Source of the DNA: a virus
DNA: 20,541 nucleotides
Virus record (IMG/VR): IMGVR_UViG_3300035179_000901
Coordinates: 1 to 20,541 of that record
Strand: one strand, 5' to 3'
Part shown: piece after piece, positions 14,487 to 20,541 of the stretch
Numbering within the stretch: the first letter of the stretch is position 1
How the letters are laid out: every line of letters begins with the position of its first letter
Notes under the pieces: generated by a model
The model's database searches: none
The model's input: only the letters and a program-made list of their open reading frames with translations
What the model was told of the DNA's origin: nothing
Made by a program: the position numbers and the translations under genes

Positions 14487-15495
14487 CAGGAGGCGTCCTG
14501 GTTCTGCGAGCGCGTTTCGCTTTCCGCTGCTTTCGGTGTCCGTCCGTAGGCAAGATCCCTGTCTCCCGCAGAAGGTGTGCCAAGCGGAGGTTGCGCCCGA
14601 GCGTCTTGACAGTCGCGATGGCATTCGCACCAGAGAGTTCATCTGCGGAAACCAGACCCTCCTTCTGGAGACCTGCGCCCACCCGACAACGGCGACATTC
14701 GGGGCCAACGCAGAAATCGCTTAGCGCGATCCCTGTCATCTTCACCGTGCAGGCCATCAGGCCGCACTTCCGCGCGGTAGCGCGCCGAAGGACTGCAGAC
14801 CTCTCGCGAGGAATCCTGGCTGAGAGCTTCGCCCAATCCTTCACGCGGCTGCCAGCAGCGAACTCGATGTGAAGATCAGTCAGCCCGCGCCCGGACTCCT
14901 TCAGCATACGCAGTATCGGTCCGGCCCGATCCTTCCATCGCTTCCACTTGCCGAGATACTCATCGAAGAACTCCTCCTGGAGACCCTCCGTCTCGCGGGC
15001 TCGCGAGTAGTATCTCTTGAACGTATCGCAGCTGGCGATTTCCCCTGGGTAGCGCGCATTCCACGCTGGGTACAGCCGCTTCTTCCAAGCGATCCTTGCG
15101 CTGGTCTCGAGACTGCGCCTCAGCAAGTTCTGTAGCGACACCTCCCGCTGGGCCACAAAGGCAAGCGCCCTCCAGCAGAGATCGCCTTTCTCGTATCGCC
15201 TGCTGCCGGCCGACTTGCGGTAGGGGGATTTCCTCAGGAGGCCTTTCTCGTCGAGGGCAGACACGTAGACGGCGAGCATCGCGACCGTCCTCTCAGCGAC
15301 TTCTTGGTAGTCTGCAAGGGCCTCCTCCACATCCGCCTCACACGTGGCCGTCCGAAACTCGTGCTCGAAGTCCTTGTCGACGTCTCTGCGATTGGCATCA
15401 GGTATGGGCACTGGAAGGCCAAACTGCTCACTTAGGTCCCGCCATATTCGGCTGACCCCTTCGTCGAGCGCCCTCTTGATCTGCTCTCGATTCAT
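14479..15495 (-). CDS. Uncharacterised 338-residue protein with Cys cluster
   Basis: The start is ATG at 15495, with GGAG about 10 bases upstream; the ORF continues upstream but runs over the divergent excisionase gene and its promoter, so the extension is not real. The protein is highly charged and helical. Residues 100-190 contain many aromatic and basic residues (KRLYPAW, KRYYSRARE, KWKRWKDR). Residues 244-270 hold a Cys cluster ending in CVGPECRRC (C262, C267, C270, with C244 and C249 before it), a possible metal site. The last 25 residues are strongly basic. I do not recognise the family. Its place beside the divergent promoter, where temperate elements put their repressor or immunity gene, suggests a regulatory or nucleic-acid-binding role, but no helix-turn-helix is evident. 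Confidence 0.75.
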   Translation of the reverse strand: MNREQIKRALDEGVSRIWRDLSEQFGLPVPIPDANRRDVDKDFEHEFRTATCEADVEEALADYQEVAERTVAMLAVYVSALDEKGLLRKSPYRKSAGSRRYEKGDLCWRALAFVAQREVSLQNLLRRSLETSARIAWKKRLYPAWNARYPGEIASCDTFKRYYSRARETEGLQEEFFDEYLGKWKRWKDRAGPILRMLKESGRGLTDLHIEFAAGSRVKDWAKLSARIPRERSAVLRRATARKCGLMACTVKMTGIALSDFCVGPECRRCRVGAGLQKEGLVSADELSGANAIATVKTLGRNLRLAHLLRETGILPTDGHRKQRKAKRARRTRTPPAS

Positions 15496-15553
15496 CGGCA
15501 GTCTGCTCCGCGTTCGCGATAGGGACAGGGACAACTCAACCTCAGAAGCCCCA

Positions 15554-15594
15554 TGGGATAATGCCGCTGACAGATGTCGGTGCGTGTTCGCACC
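15554..15594 (+). promoter_or_regulatory. Possible promoter and dyad for excisionase-led operon
   Basis: TGGGATAAT (15554-15562) is an extended -10 element with 5 of 6 matches; no good -35 precedes it. A perfect hairpin or dyad GGTGCG-TGTT-CGCACC lies at 15579-15594, about 25 bp before the excisionase ATG, where an operator or leader structure could act. Confidence 0.35.
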
Positions 15595-15618
15595 CGATTC
15601 TACCACGGGGAACGTGCG

Positions 15619-15816
15619 ATGGCAAACCGATGGTTGACGGCACCTCAAGCAGCACAACAGCTCGGCCTGGCCCCCTTTTCCGTCCACAGGATGGCCCGGC
15701 GCGGCGAGCTGCGCTACCAGCGGCTCGGAAAGCTTTGGGTCTTCGAGCGGCGGGAGATCGCTCGGCTCAGAAGGCGGCTGGCAGCGCGAAGTCGCCAACG
15801 GTACCGAGTCCCATAG
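15619..15816 (+). CDS. Excisionase-family helix-turn-helix protein
   Basis: This 65-residue protein begins MANRWLTAPQAAQQLG and continues SVHRMARRGELRYQRLGKLWVFERREI. This is the MerR-like/excisionase helix-turn-helix (L-T-x-x-x-A-A-x-x-L-G ... V-x-R-x-x-x-x-G-x-L-x-x-x-R-x-G-x-x-x-x-F-x-R-x-x-I). Such proteins bind attachment or promoter DNA and steer recombinases towards excision or act as regulators. ATG at 15619 is used because GGGGA is 7 bases upstream. It opens the plus-strand arm. An upstream extension of 15 residues is possible but has no binding site. Confidence 0.85.
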   Translation: MANRWLTAPQAAQQLGLAPFSVHRMARRGELRYQRLGKLWVFERREIARLRRRLAARSRQRYRVP

Positions 15817-15832
15817 ACGCTGGCCGATTGGC

Positions 15833-15848
15833 GAGACCTCTCGGTCTC
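15833..15848. repeat. Perfect small inverted repeat between excisionase and next gene
   Basis: GAGACC-TCTC-GGTCTC is a perfect 6-bp stem with a 4-base loop, 14 bp before the ATG at 15862. It could be a binding site for a dimer or an mRNA hairpin. No T tract is present. Confidence 0.4.
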
Positions 15849-15861
15849 AGAATCCAGGGCA

Positions 15862-16119
15862 ATGAACCGGCCGCTTTCCGACGATCCACGCGAGCAAGAC
15901 GTGCCTGACGGGCGGAGTTCCATGGCGAACTCCAGTCCTGCCGCGCGTCAGGCCCGCTCGCACGGATCGGTGGGGGCCCCAATCGTGTCTGTGCGGCGCG
16001 GGAAGAACGGCGCAACGTTCATCTTCCGAAGGGAACTGCCGCATGGGATGACGCATGAGGAAGCGCTCCGGCGGTGCGAAGAAGCGATTCGCGCGCTGGC
16101 CGAGGGGGTGGGGCGGTGA
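15862..16119 (+). CDS. Small protein of unknown function
   Basis: The product has 85 residues from ATG 15862, with only a weak CAGGGCA before it. ATG at 15922 (residue 21) is an alternative. The folded part is probably the last 45 residues: APIVSVRRGKNGATFIFRRE, then a helix with THEEALRRCEEAIRALAEG. The stop TGA overlaps the GTG start of the next gene as GTGA, which supports it as a translated, coupled gene. It is not recognised; it may be a small accessory of the topoisomerase-like protein or a DNA-binding regulator, without further evidence. Confidence 0.6.
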   Translation: MNRPLSDDPREQDVPDGRSSMANSSPAARQARSHGSVGAPIVSVRRGKNGATFIFRRELPHGMTHEEALRRCEEAIRALAEGVGR

Positions 16120-17357
16120 CGGCAGCGCTGAACTACGCTGGCATCAAGGCCCTCGCGCGGGAACTTGGTTGTTCGTATCGCGACTTACTGGCGCTCGCCC
16201 CTCAGCACGATCCCTTCTATCAGGGTACTCCGACGGCCCACAGGCAAGCCGAGTGGTTCGCCTACCTCTGGCAGCAGGCCGGGGCATGCTGCGTCCACCT
16301 GCGACGCATGCACTACTGGGCCGTATCGCAGGGCGACCTGACCCGGCACGACGGCGTTCCCTACGAGAACACCGAGGCGTGTTGGAAGTACCTCGGCCTG
16401 GCCGCGCTCCGGGCGCGCTACCTCGGACTCGTCGAGATGACGGACATCGAGGACCGGAAGAACCCGGAGGCGCAGGTGGCGGCGCCGCTACGGGATGCGA
16501 GGCAGGCGCGCGTGACGGTCAACGTTCCTGACCTAGACCGCCCGACGGTCTGGCTAGGTCCGGATCTTGACGGGTTCGAACCAACGCAGGTTCAGCCGTA
16601 TCACCTCGAGCTCTGGATCGAGAAATCGACCATGAACGACGTGCTCCGGCCGGTCTGCCAGCGCTACGGGGCGACTCTGCAGACGGGCGAGGGCGAGCTA
16701 TCTCTGACCGCGGTTCACGACCTGATGCGGCGCGTCAGTTGTCGAGGGCGGCCGACGCGTGTCTTCTACCTTTCGGACCACGACCCGGCGGGCGCCTGTA
16801 TGCCGGTTTCCATCGCCCGGAAGATCGAGTGGTTTTGCGCGAACGACCCTAGCATCCCCGAAATCAAGCTCGCGCACTTGGCGTTGACGCCGGAGCAGGT
16901 GGCCGAGTTTGACCTGCCCCGCGTCCCCCTCAAGGACACGGAGGCGAGGGCGGGCGCCTTCCAGGACCGACACGGCGAGGGCGGGACTGAGTTGGATGCA
17001 CTCGAGGCCCTGCGCCCCGGCGCACTCAGAGCCCTGGTGGAGGAGGCCTTCTCGGACTATTGGAGCGCGGAGGCCGAGCGGGAAACAGCCGAGCAGGAGG
17101 CGGCGTTACGTCTCGCCGTGACGCGCAAGGTCGAGGCCGTCACCGGGCGCTATCGGGAGCAGATCGAGGCGCTGGACAGGATGGTCGGTGAGCTGGCGGA
17201 GGTTGGGTATGGGGATTGGTCGGCCCATGAGCCCCGGCGCGCCCTCCCCGGCGATGTAACCGGTGACGACGGCCGACCATGGCTCTTTGACTCGTCGCGC
17301 GCCTACCTCGACCAGATCGCCGCATATCGTCAGGCGCAGGGCAGGGACGAGCGGTGA
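16116..17357 (+). CDS. Spo11/topoisomerase VI-A-like TOPRIM protein
   Basis: GTG at 16116 is chosen because it overlaps the previous stop as GTGA and follows GAGGGGG; the longer ATG ORF would overlap that gene by 46 bases. The product has 413 residues. Residues about 55-115 look like a winged-helix domain: LRRMHYWAVSQGD, YENTEACWKYLG, ALRARYLGLVEMTDIEDR. Y67 in RRMHYW lines up with the catalytic tyrosine region of Spo11/TopoVI-A (R-x-x-x-Y). A TOPRIM fold follows with E169 (LWIEKS) and D221-x-D223 (YLSDHDPAG), then a late TELDALEAL block (291-299) that is typical of this family in mobile elements. The product may cut or relax DNA during replication or recombination. No TopoVI-B partner is seen, as for the stand-alone A-like proteins reported from plasmids and phages. 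Confidence 0.72.
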   Translation: MTAALNYAGIKALARELGCSYRDLLALAPQHDPFYQGTPTAHRQAEWFAYLWQQAGACCVHLRRMHYWAVSQGDLTRHDGVPYENTEACWKYLGLAALRARYLGLVEMTDIEDRKNPEAQVAAPLRDARQARVTVNVPDLDRPTVWLGPDLDGFEPTQVQPYHLELWIEKSTMNDVLRPVCQRYGATLQTGEGELSLTAVHDLMRRVSCRGRPTRVFYLSDHDPAGACMPVSIARKIEWFCANDPSIPEIKLAHLALTPEQVAEFDLPRVPLKDTEARAGAFQDRHGEGGTELDALEALRPGALRALVEEAFSDYWSAEAERETAEQEAALRLAVTRKVEAVTGRYREQIEALDRMVGELAEVGYGDWSAHEPRRALPGDVTGDDGRPWLFDSSRAYLDQIAAYRQAQGRDER

Positions 17358-18484
17358 CCGTGACTTCGCTCGACCGCGAGATGCTGATCGATGTGGCTGC
17401 GCACCACTGGCAGCACGGGTGGTTCCCTGTCCCCGGGGCCCCCGGGAAGAAGCCAGCGCTGGACGAGTGGGCTGGCTGGGCGAAGCTGGCTCGCCGCGGT
17501 GATCGCCCCGATTGGCCGGAGGTCGAGCGAACCTTCCAGGGAGAGCGCGTCGTGGGCATCGGGCATCTGATCCTCGCGGGCTCATGCGGCGTGGACGTGG
17601 ACGGGCCAGCGGGCGAGGCCGTGCTCTCGAGGGGGGATGTGCCGGAAGGCCCAGAGGTTGCGACGGTGCGCGGACGCCATCTGTACTTCACCGGCGCCAG
17701 GTCTCTTCCATTGTTCGCCAAGCTCGGTCCAAAGATCGAACTGGTCGGTCCCGGTCACTACGTCGAACTTCCCCCGACGAGTGGGAAGGAATGGGTGCGG
17801 CACGTTAGCGGCACCATCCCTCGCCTGCCTCGGCACCTGCGCGAGATCGTGCGAAACCTGAAGGCAGGCACCCCCAAACCGGTCGATGGTCTTAAGAGCA
17901 ACAGAGAGGCTGAGTTCGCCGCCTGGCAGGAACTGCTTGGCGAGCTGCACGGCAGCGGCCCGAAACGGCGGGGGCCATGTCCCCTCCATCCCGACGACCG
18001 CTACAGTTTCTCCGTGTTTCCCGGACAGGATGACGGCCGCCTGATCGGCAAGTGTCATGCGGGCTGCGGGGTATGGACGCTGCGGCGGCTGCGACACCGG
18101 CTTGCCGAACGCCGGATCGCTCAATACACTCGGGCGCACGAATCCATCACCGCGCTGGGCGAATCCATCGACGCTCCGACCCGCGACGCGCTGCGCTGGC
18201 TTGTGAGGCAGGCGGAAACCTACGCACTCGACTTGGCCGACCCCGAGGGCATCGGCGCATCTTACCGACAGCTTGCACGGGCCACGGGCGTGAGCTGCGT
18301 AGCCGAAGAAGGACAGCCATTCAACGGGCGCGCGGTCCTTCGGCTTCTGGATCGGCTGCGCGCGCTCGGCGTGCATGTCATACCCGGCCAGGAGTACACG
18401 CCGGACGGGGGTGGAGGGAAAGCCACCCGCCTCGTCCTTCCAGCGGCCTGGATTCGGCCACGCCGGGGGGAGGTGCAACAGTAG
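17354..18484 (+). CDS. Prim-Pol (AEP-type) primase with zinc site
   Basis: GTG at 17354 overlaps the preceding stop as GTGA. The product has 376 residues. The N-terminal domain (about 10-165) is a bifunctional primase/polymerase: PGKKPALDEWAGW, the catalytic pair D81 and D83 in CGVDVDGP, H109 in GRHLYF, and E129 in KIELVGPGHYVELPPT where the family usually has Asp. Residues 209-238 form a CHC2-type zinc site: C209 and H212 in CPLHPDD, C234 and C238 in KCHAGC. The C-terminus is winged-helix-like (ASYRQLARATGVSC). No helicase domain is attached or adjacent, so the element would depend on a host or helper helicase. The stop codon lies inside the first copy of a downstream 14-bp repeat. Confidence 0.85.
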   Translation: MTVTSLDREMLIDVAAHHWQHGWFPVPGAPGKKPALDEWAGWAKLARRGDRPDWPEVERTFQGERVVGIGHLILAGSCGVDVDGPAGEAVLSRGDVPEGPEVATVRGRHLYFTGARSLPLFAKLGPKIELVGPGHYVELPPTSGKEWVRHVSGTIPRLPRHLREIVRNLKAGTPKPVDGLKSNREAEFAAWQELLGELHGSGPKRRGPCPLHPDDRYSFSVFPGQDDGRLIGKCHAGCGVWTLRRLRHRLAERRIAQYTRAHESITALGESIDAPTRDALRWLVRQAETYALDLADPEGIGASYRQLARATGVSCVAEEGQPFNGRAVLRLLDRLRALGVHVIPGQEYTPDGGGGKATRLVLPAAWIRPRRGEVQQ

Positions 18485-18524
18485 GAGACGCACGTCAACA
18501 GTAGGAGACACCTTCCTATTGTTG
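18476..18524 (+). repeat. Tandem 14-bp repeat and hairpin before recombinase
   Basis: CAACAGTAGGAGAC occurs at 18476-18489 and 18496-18509, 20 bp apart. The second copy pairs with TCCTATTGTTG (18514-18524) to give an 11-bp stem (one G-T pair) with a 7-base loop. The first copy could pair with the same arm instead, so two alternative hairpins exist. It may be an iteron-like site, an attachment site for the recombinase, or an RNA switch. No T tract follows. Confidence 0.6.
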
Positions 18525-18634
18525 CAGAAGGGTGCGACAATCCTGTCTAGGGAAGGGTGACTGCGGCGCCTCTCGTGAACCTGGAGCTGTAGGCCAGGAA
18601 GCCAGGACTAGGAACAGAGTGGGAGACAGAGACG

Positions 18635-18949
18635 GTGAGCAGACTTACCAGCGGACTTGAAAGAGCGGCCTTCGGCGACCCCACAAGCGCGCCTGGCCCA
18701 CTGTCGGGCGGACTGCCAGCGGGTCTTGCGGCTCACGGCCGGCCCGGCGCCGATCCGGCGACGACAATCTGGCCCGGAGGCCTTCCCAGGGCGGCGATTG
18801 TATGGCAGGTTGTAGCCGGCAAGCATGGAGGGATCGTGGAGCGGTCTGGCACTACAGAGATCACTTCTGGACACCTCGGCACCGTCCGTGCTTGCCACGC
18901 TGGACGTTCTGCGGCTGAGGTGTCCTCTCGTGTAGGAGGTCTGACGTGA
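18635..18949 (+). CDS. Doubtful small ORF before recombinase
   Basis: The GTG at 18635 follows GGGAGA at 8-base spacing, and the stop overlaps the recombinase GTG as GTGA, as elsewhere in this arm. Against it, the 104-residue product is rich in Gly, Ala, Ser and Pro, has no recognisable domain and uses codons rare in its neighbours (AGA, CTT, GGA). If it is not a gene, 18485-18945 is a 461-bp gap that could hold the attachment site. Confidence 0.3.
   Translation: MSRLTSGLERAAFGDPTSAPGPLSGGLPAGLAAHGRPGADPATTIWPGGLPRAAIVWQVVAGKHGGIVERSGTTEITSGHLGTVRACHAGRSAAEVSSRVGGLT
18934..18939 (+). promoter_or_regulatory. Strong ribosome binding site fixing recombinase GTG start
   Basis: AGGAGG with a 6-base spacer to GTG 18946 decides this start over the in-frame ATG at 18964, which has no comparable site and would remove the residues leading into the first beta strand. 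Confidence 0.7.
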
Positions 18950-20541
18950 GGGAGTACGCGGCGATGTACACCCGGGTAAGCTCACCCGGGCAGGCGACGC
19001 GGGACGCGGCTAGTCTCGATGCGCAGGAGCAGATCGCCCGCGGCCTCGCGGACCAGGACGGCCGGGAGGTCAGCGAGCACTACCAGGACGCGGGGAAGAG
19101 CGCGACCAAGGACGACCTCGACAACCGCCCAGCGATGCGCCGGCTGCTGGCCGACGCGGCGGCCGGGCGCTTCAAGCACCTGTACTGCTACCACGAAGAC
19201 CGGCTGGCCAGGAATGTCGAGGTGGCCGCGGTGATCGCCGCGAACCTGCGGCGCGCAGGAGTCACCATTCACACCCAGCGAGGGCCGGTCGACCTGGACC
19301 GCTTCGGCGGCAAGCTCCTGTACTACGTTAACGGCCTGCTGGCAGAGGAAGAGGCGCGGCGAATCCGTGAACGGTGCGACAACGGCCGGCGCACCTATGC
19401 TAAGCGAGGCGACTTCGTCTACTGGCAGGAGCCTTTCGGCTACAAGTGGATATCAGGGGACCTGCGGAAGGGCATTCCGAACCGGTTGGAGGCCATTCCT
19501 GAAGAGCTGGAGACATTGCGTCTCATCTACGACCTGGCGACGAAGAAGGGCCTTACCATCCGCAAGATCACGACGACGCTGGATGAGAGACACATTCCCA
19601 CCAGAGGCGGGGGGAAGTGGTATCCAGGCGACGTGGCGGACGTGATGAGAGACCCGCGCTACATGGGCCGGTGGCGGGTATGGGCCGAGGACGGTGAGGA
19701 ATGGTTCGCCCGCCAGGATCTGATACCCGAGGTTGCTATCTCGGAGAAGCACTGGCAGCAGGCGCAGAAGGCGCGAGCCCACCATCGAACCAGGACCCGC
19801 CGGCCTATGAAGCATCACTTCCTGCTCAACGGCCACCTCATCTGCGCCACCTGCGGCGCGCCGATGGCGGGGCAGGTGATACACGAGAACCCCGACGGCA
19901 CTCCTGCGCTGCGATACTACGTCTGCTCGAAGAAGAAGGCGAACGAGGGCAAGTCCTGCCGGGCGCGGTACGTCCCGGCCGAATGCCTGGAAGCCGAGGC
20001 GATGGCGCTGCTGGTCGAGCTCGCCGAAGACCCCCACATGGCCCGCACCTACGCGTACGCGACTCGCCAGAAAGCTTTGCCCGGCGTTGTCGAGGAGAAG
20101 GAGCGTCTAGAGCGGGCCATCGCCGGGTGTGATCGGGAGGTTGAGACCCTCCTGGGCAAGCTGGCTAAGGAGGTCGTCACCGATGAGGACTTCCGACTCG
20201 CCCGCCGTCGGCTGGACGCGGACAGGGCGGCATGGCAGGAGCGGCTGGCCGAGATCGCTCCCCTGATCGCGGACGCGGAGCTATCGGCACGGGCGGTGGA
20301 GGCGGTGGCAGACACGCTCTCCGGCGTGAACGTAGAGCACCTCGACCTCCAGCAGCTGCGCTGGCTTCTGGCGCAGCTTGACTTCGTGATGACGCTCGCC
20401 TGCGATGACTGGCGCGCCAAGAGCGCCTGCCGGAAGTATGCGGTCGAGATCAAATGGGCTGGACAGGCGCTCCTGGGCGAGTCTGCTACTCGGGATTATG
20501 TAGGAAGCCCGAACGCCCTCGCGATATACACCGCCATCTGA
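18946..20541 (+). CDS. Large serine recombinase (integrase)
   Basis: The product has 531 residues and is complete, with its TGA as the last three bases of the window. The resolvase-type catalytic domain has YTRVSSPGQ with S12 as nucleophile (R10 before it), the CYHEDRLARN motif (D85, R86, R88) and the helix E-x-E-E-A-R-R-I-R-E-R. The recombinase domain follows (FGYKWISGDL, GLTIRKITTTLDERHIPT, VADVMRDPRYMG). A zinc ribbon comes next with C300 and C303 (CATCG), C327 and C338, then a coiled-coil (about 376-435, VEEKERLERAIAGCDREVETL) typical of large serine integrases. It would insert and excise the element at att sites, probably steered by the excisionase-like protein or a separate directionality factor. 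It lies at the end of the plus arm, so an att end should lie close by. Confidence 0.93.
   Translation: MREYAAMYTRVSSPGQATRDAASLDAQEQIARGLADQDGREVSEHYQDAGKSATKDDLDNRPAMRRLLADAAAGRFKHLYCYHEDRLARNVEVAAVIAANLRRAGVTIHTQRGPVDLDRFGGKLLYYVNGLLAEEEARRIRERCDNGRRTYAKRGDFVYWQEPFGYKWISGDLRKGIPNRLEAIPEELETLRLIYDLATKKGLTIRKITTTLDERHIPTRGGGKWYPGDVADVMRDPRYMGRWRVWAEDGEEWFARQDLIPEVAISEKHWQQAQKARAHHRTRTRRPMKHHFLLNGHLICATCGAPMAGQVIHENPDGTPALRYYVCSKKKANEGKSCRARYVPAECLEAEAMALLVELAEDPHMARTYAYATRQKALPGVVEEKERLERAIAGCDREVETLLGKLAKEVVTDEDFRLARRRLDADRAAWQERLAEIAPLIADAELSARAVEAVADTLSGVNVEHLDLQQLRWLLAQLDFVMTLACDDWRAKSACRKYAVEIKWAGQALLGESATRDYVGSPNALAIYTAI

Larger units (their letters stand above)
8843..20541. mobile_element. 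Phage-like integrative element, satellite or truncated prophage
   Basis: The stretch holds a serine recombinase, an excisionase-like HTH protein, a Prim-Pol primase, a topoisomerase VI-A-like protein, a toxin-antitoxin pair, a ParB-like protein, two DNA methyltransferases and both terminase components, arranged as two divergent arms. No portal, capsid, protease, tail or lysis gene is present. The left boundary is placed just behind the terminase, where phage genes stop. The right boundary is not visible because the recombinase ends at the last base. No att direct repeat was identified. Confidence 0.7.

Noticed and set aside
15496-15798. 100-residue N-terminal extension of the 338-residue protein
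   Set aside because: The extension is antisense to the excisionase-like gene and covers its promoter region; ATG 15495 has a ribosome binding site and begins a normal-looking protein.
1-20541. CRISPR array
   Set aside because: No regularly spaced direct repeats of 23-40 bases are present; the only tandem repeat is a 14-bp pair at 18476-18509.

Overview
The window is GC-rich bacterial DNA with tightly packed genes, good AGGAGG-type ribosome binding sites and several GTG starts. No rRNA, tRNA or housekeeping gene is visible, so the host cannot be named. The sequence splits into two unlike halves.

Left part (1-8300, all + strand): a 5'-truncated giant protein with TPR-like repeats and two PIN-nuclease-like cores; a GIY-YIG nuclease fused to a RAMA/DUF4357-type domain; a previously uncharacterised protein ending in an R-x4-H (HEPN-like) motif; and a single-pass membrane protein. 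Three of the four carry nuclease-like signatures and none is metabolic, so this resembles a conflict/defence island. The genes are separated by long non-coding gaps holding strong hairpins. A 17-bp perfect inverted repeat lies just upstream of the GIY-YIG gene.

Junction (8296-8956): about 660 bp with no convincing gene except a 32-codon ORF directly behind the terminase. It contains hairpins and two related palindromic repeats.

Right part (about 8843-20541): a phage-like integrative element built around a divergent centre at 15496-15618. The minus-strand arm runs leftwards: a 338-residue unknown, a Panacea (DUF4065)/PemK-like toxin-antitoxin pair with its own promoter, then a ParB-like protein, two paralogous adenine-type DNA methyltransferases, a DUF5681 small-terminase-like protein and a terminase large subunit. 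The plus-strand arm encodes an excisionase-like HTH protein, a small unknown, a Spo11/topoisomerase VI-A-like TOPRIM protein, a Prim-Pol primase with a zinc site, perhaps a small ORF, and a large serine recombinase whose stop codon is the last base of the window. Neighbouring genes in both arms overlap by a few bases, and the + arm repeatedly uses GTGA stop/start overlaps.

The main points for follow-up are: (1) the element has integration, replication, methylation and packaging genes but no portal, capsid or tail gene behind the terminase, so it may be a phage satellite or a truncated prophage; (2) the ParB-methylase-terminase operon is preceded by a promoter with two operator-like dyads and a roughly 100-nt multi-helix leader that ends in a U-rich tract, a candidate attenuator; (3) the toxin-antitoxin promoter is flanked by direct repeats one pair of helical turns apart; (4) the usually fused ParB-methylase architecture is split here; (5) a HEPN-like, a PIN-like and a GIY-YIG nuclease lie side by side in the left part.
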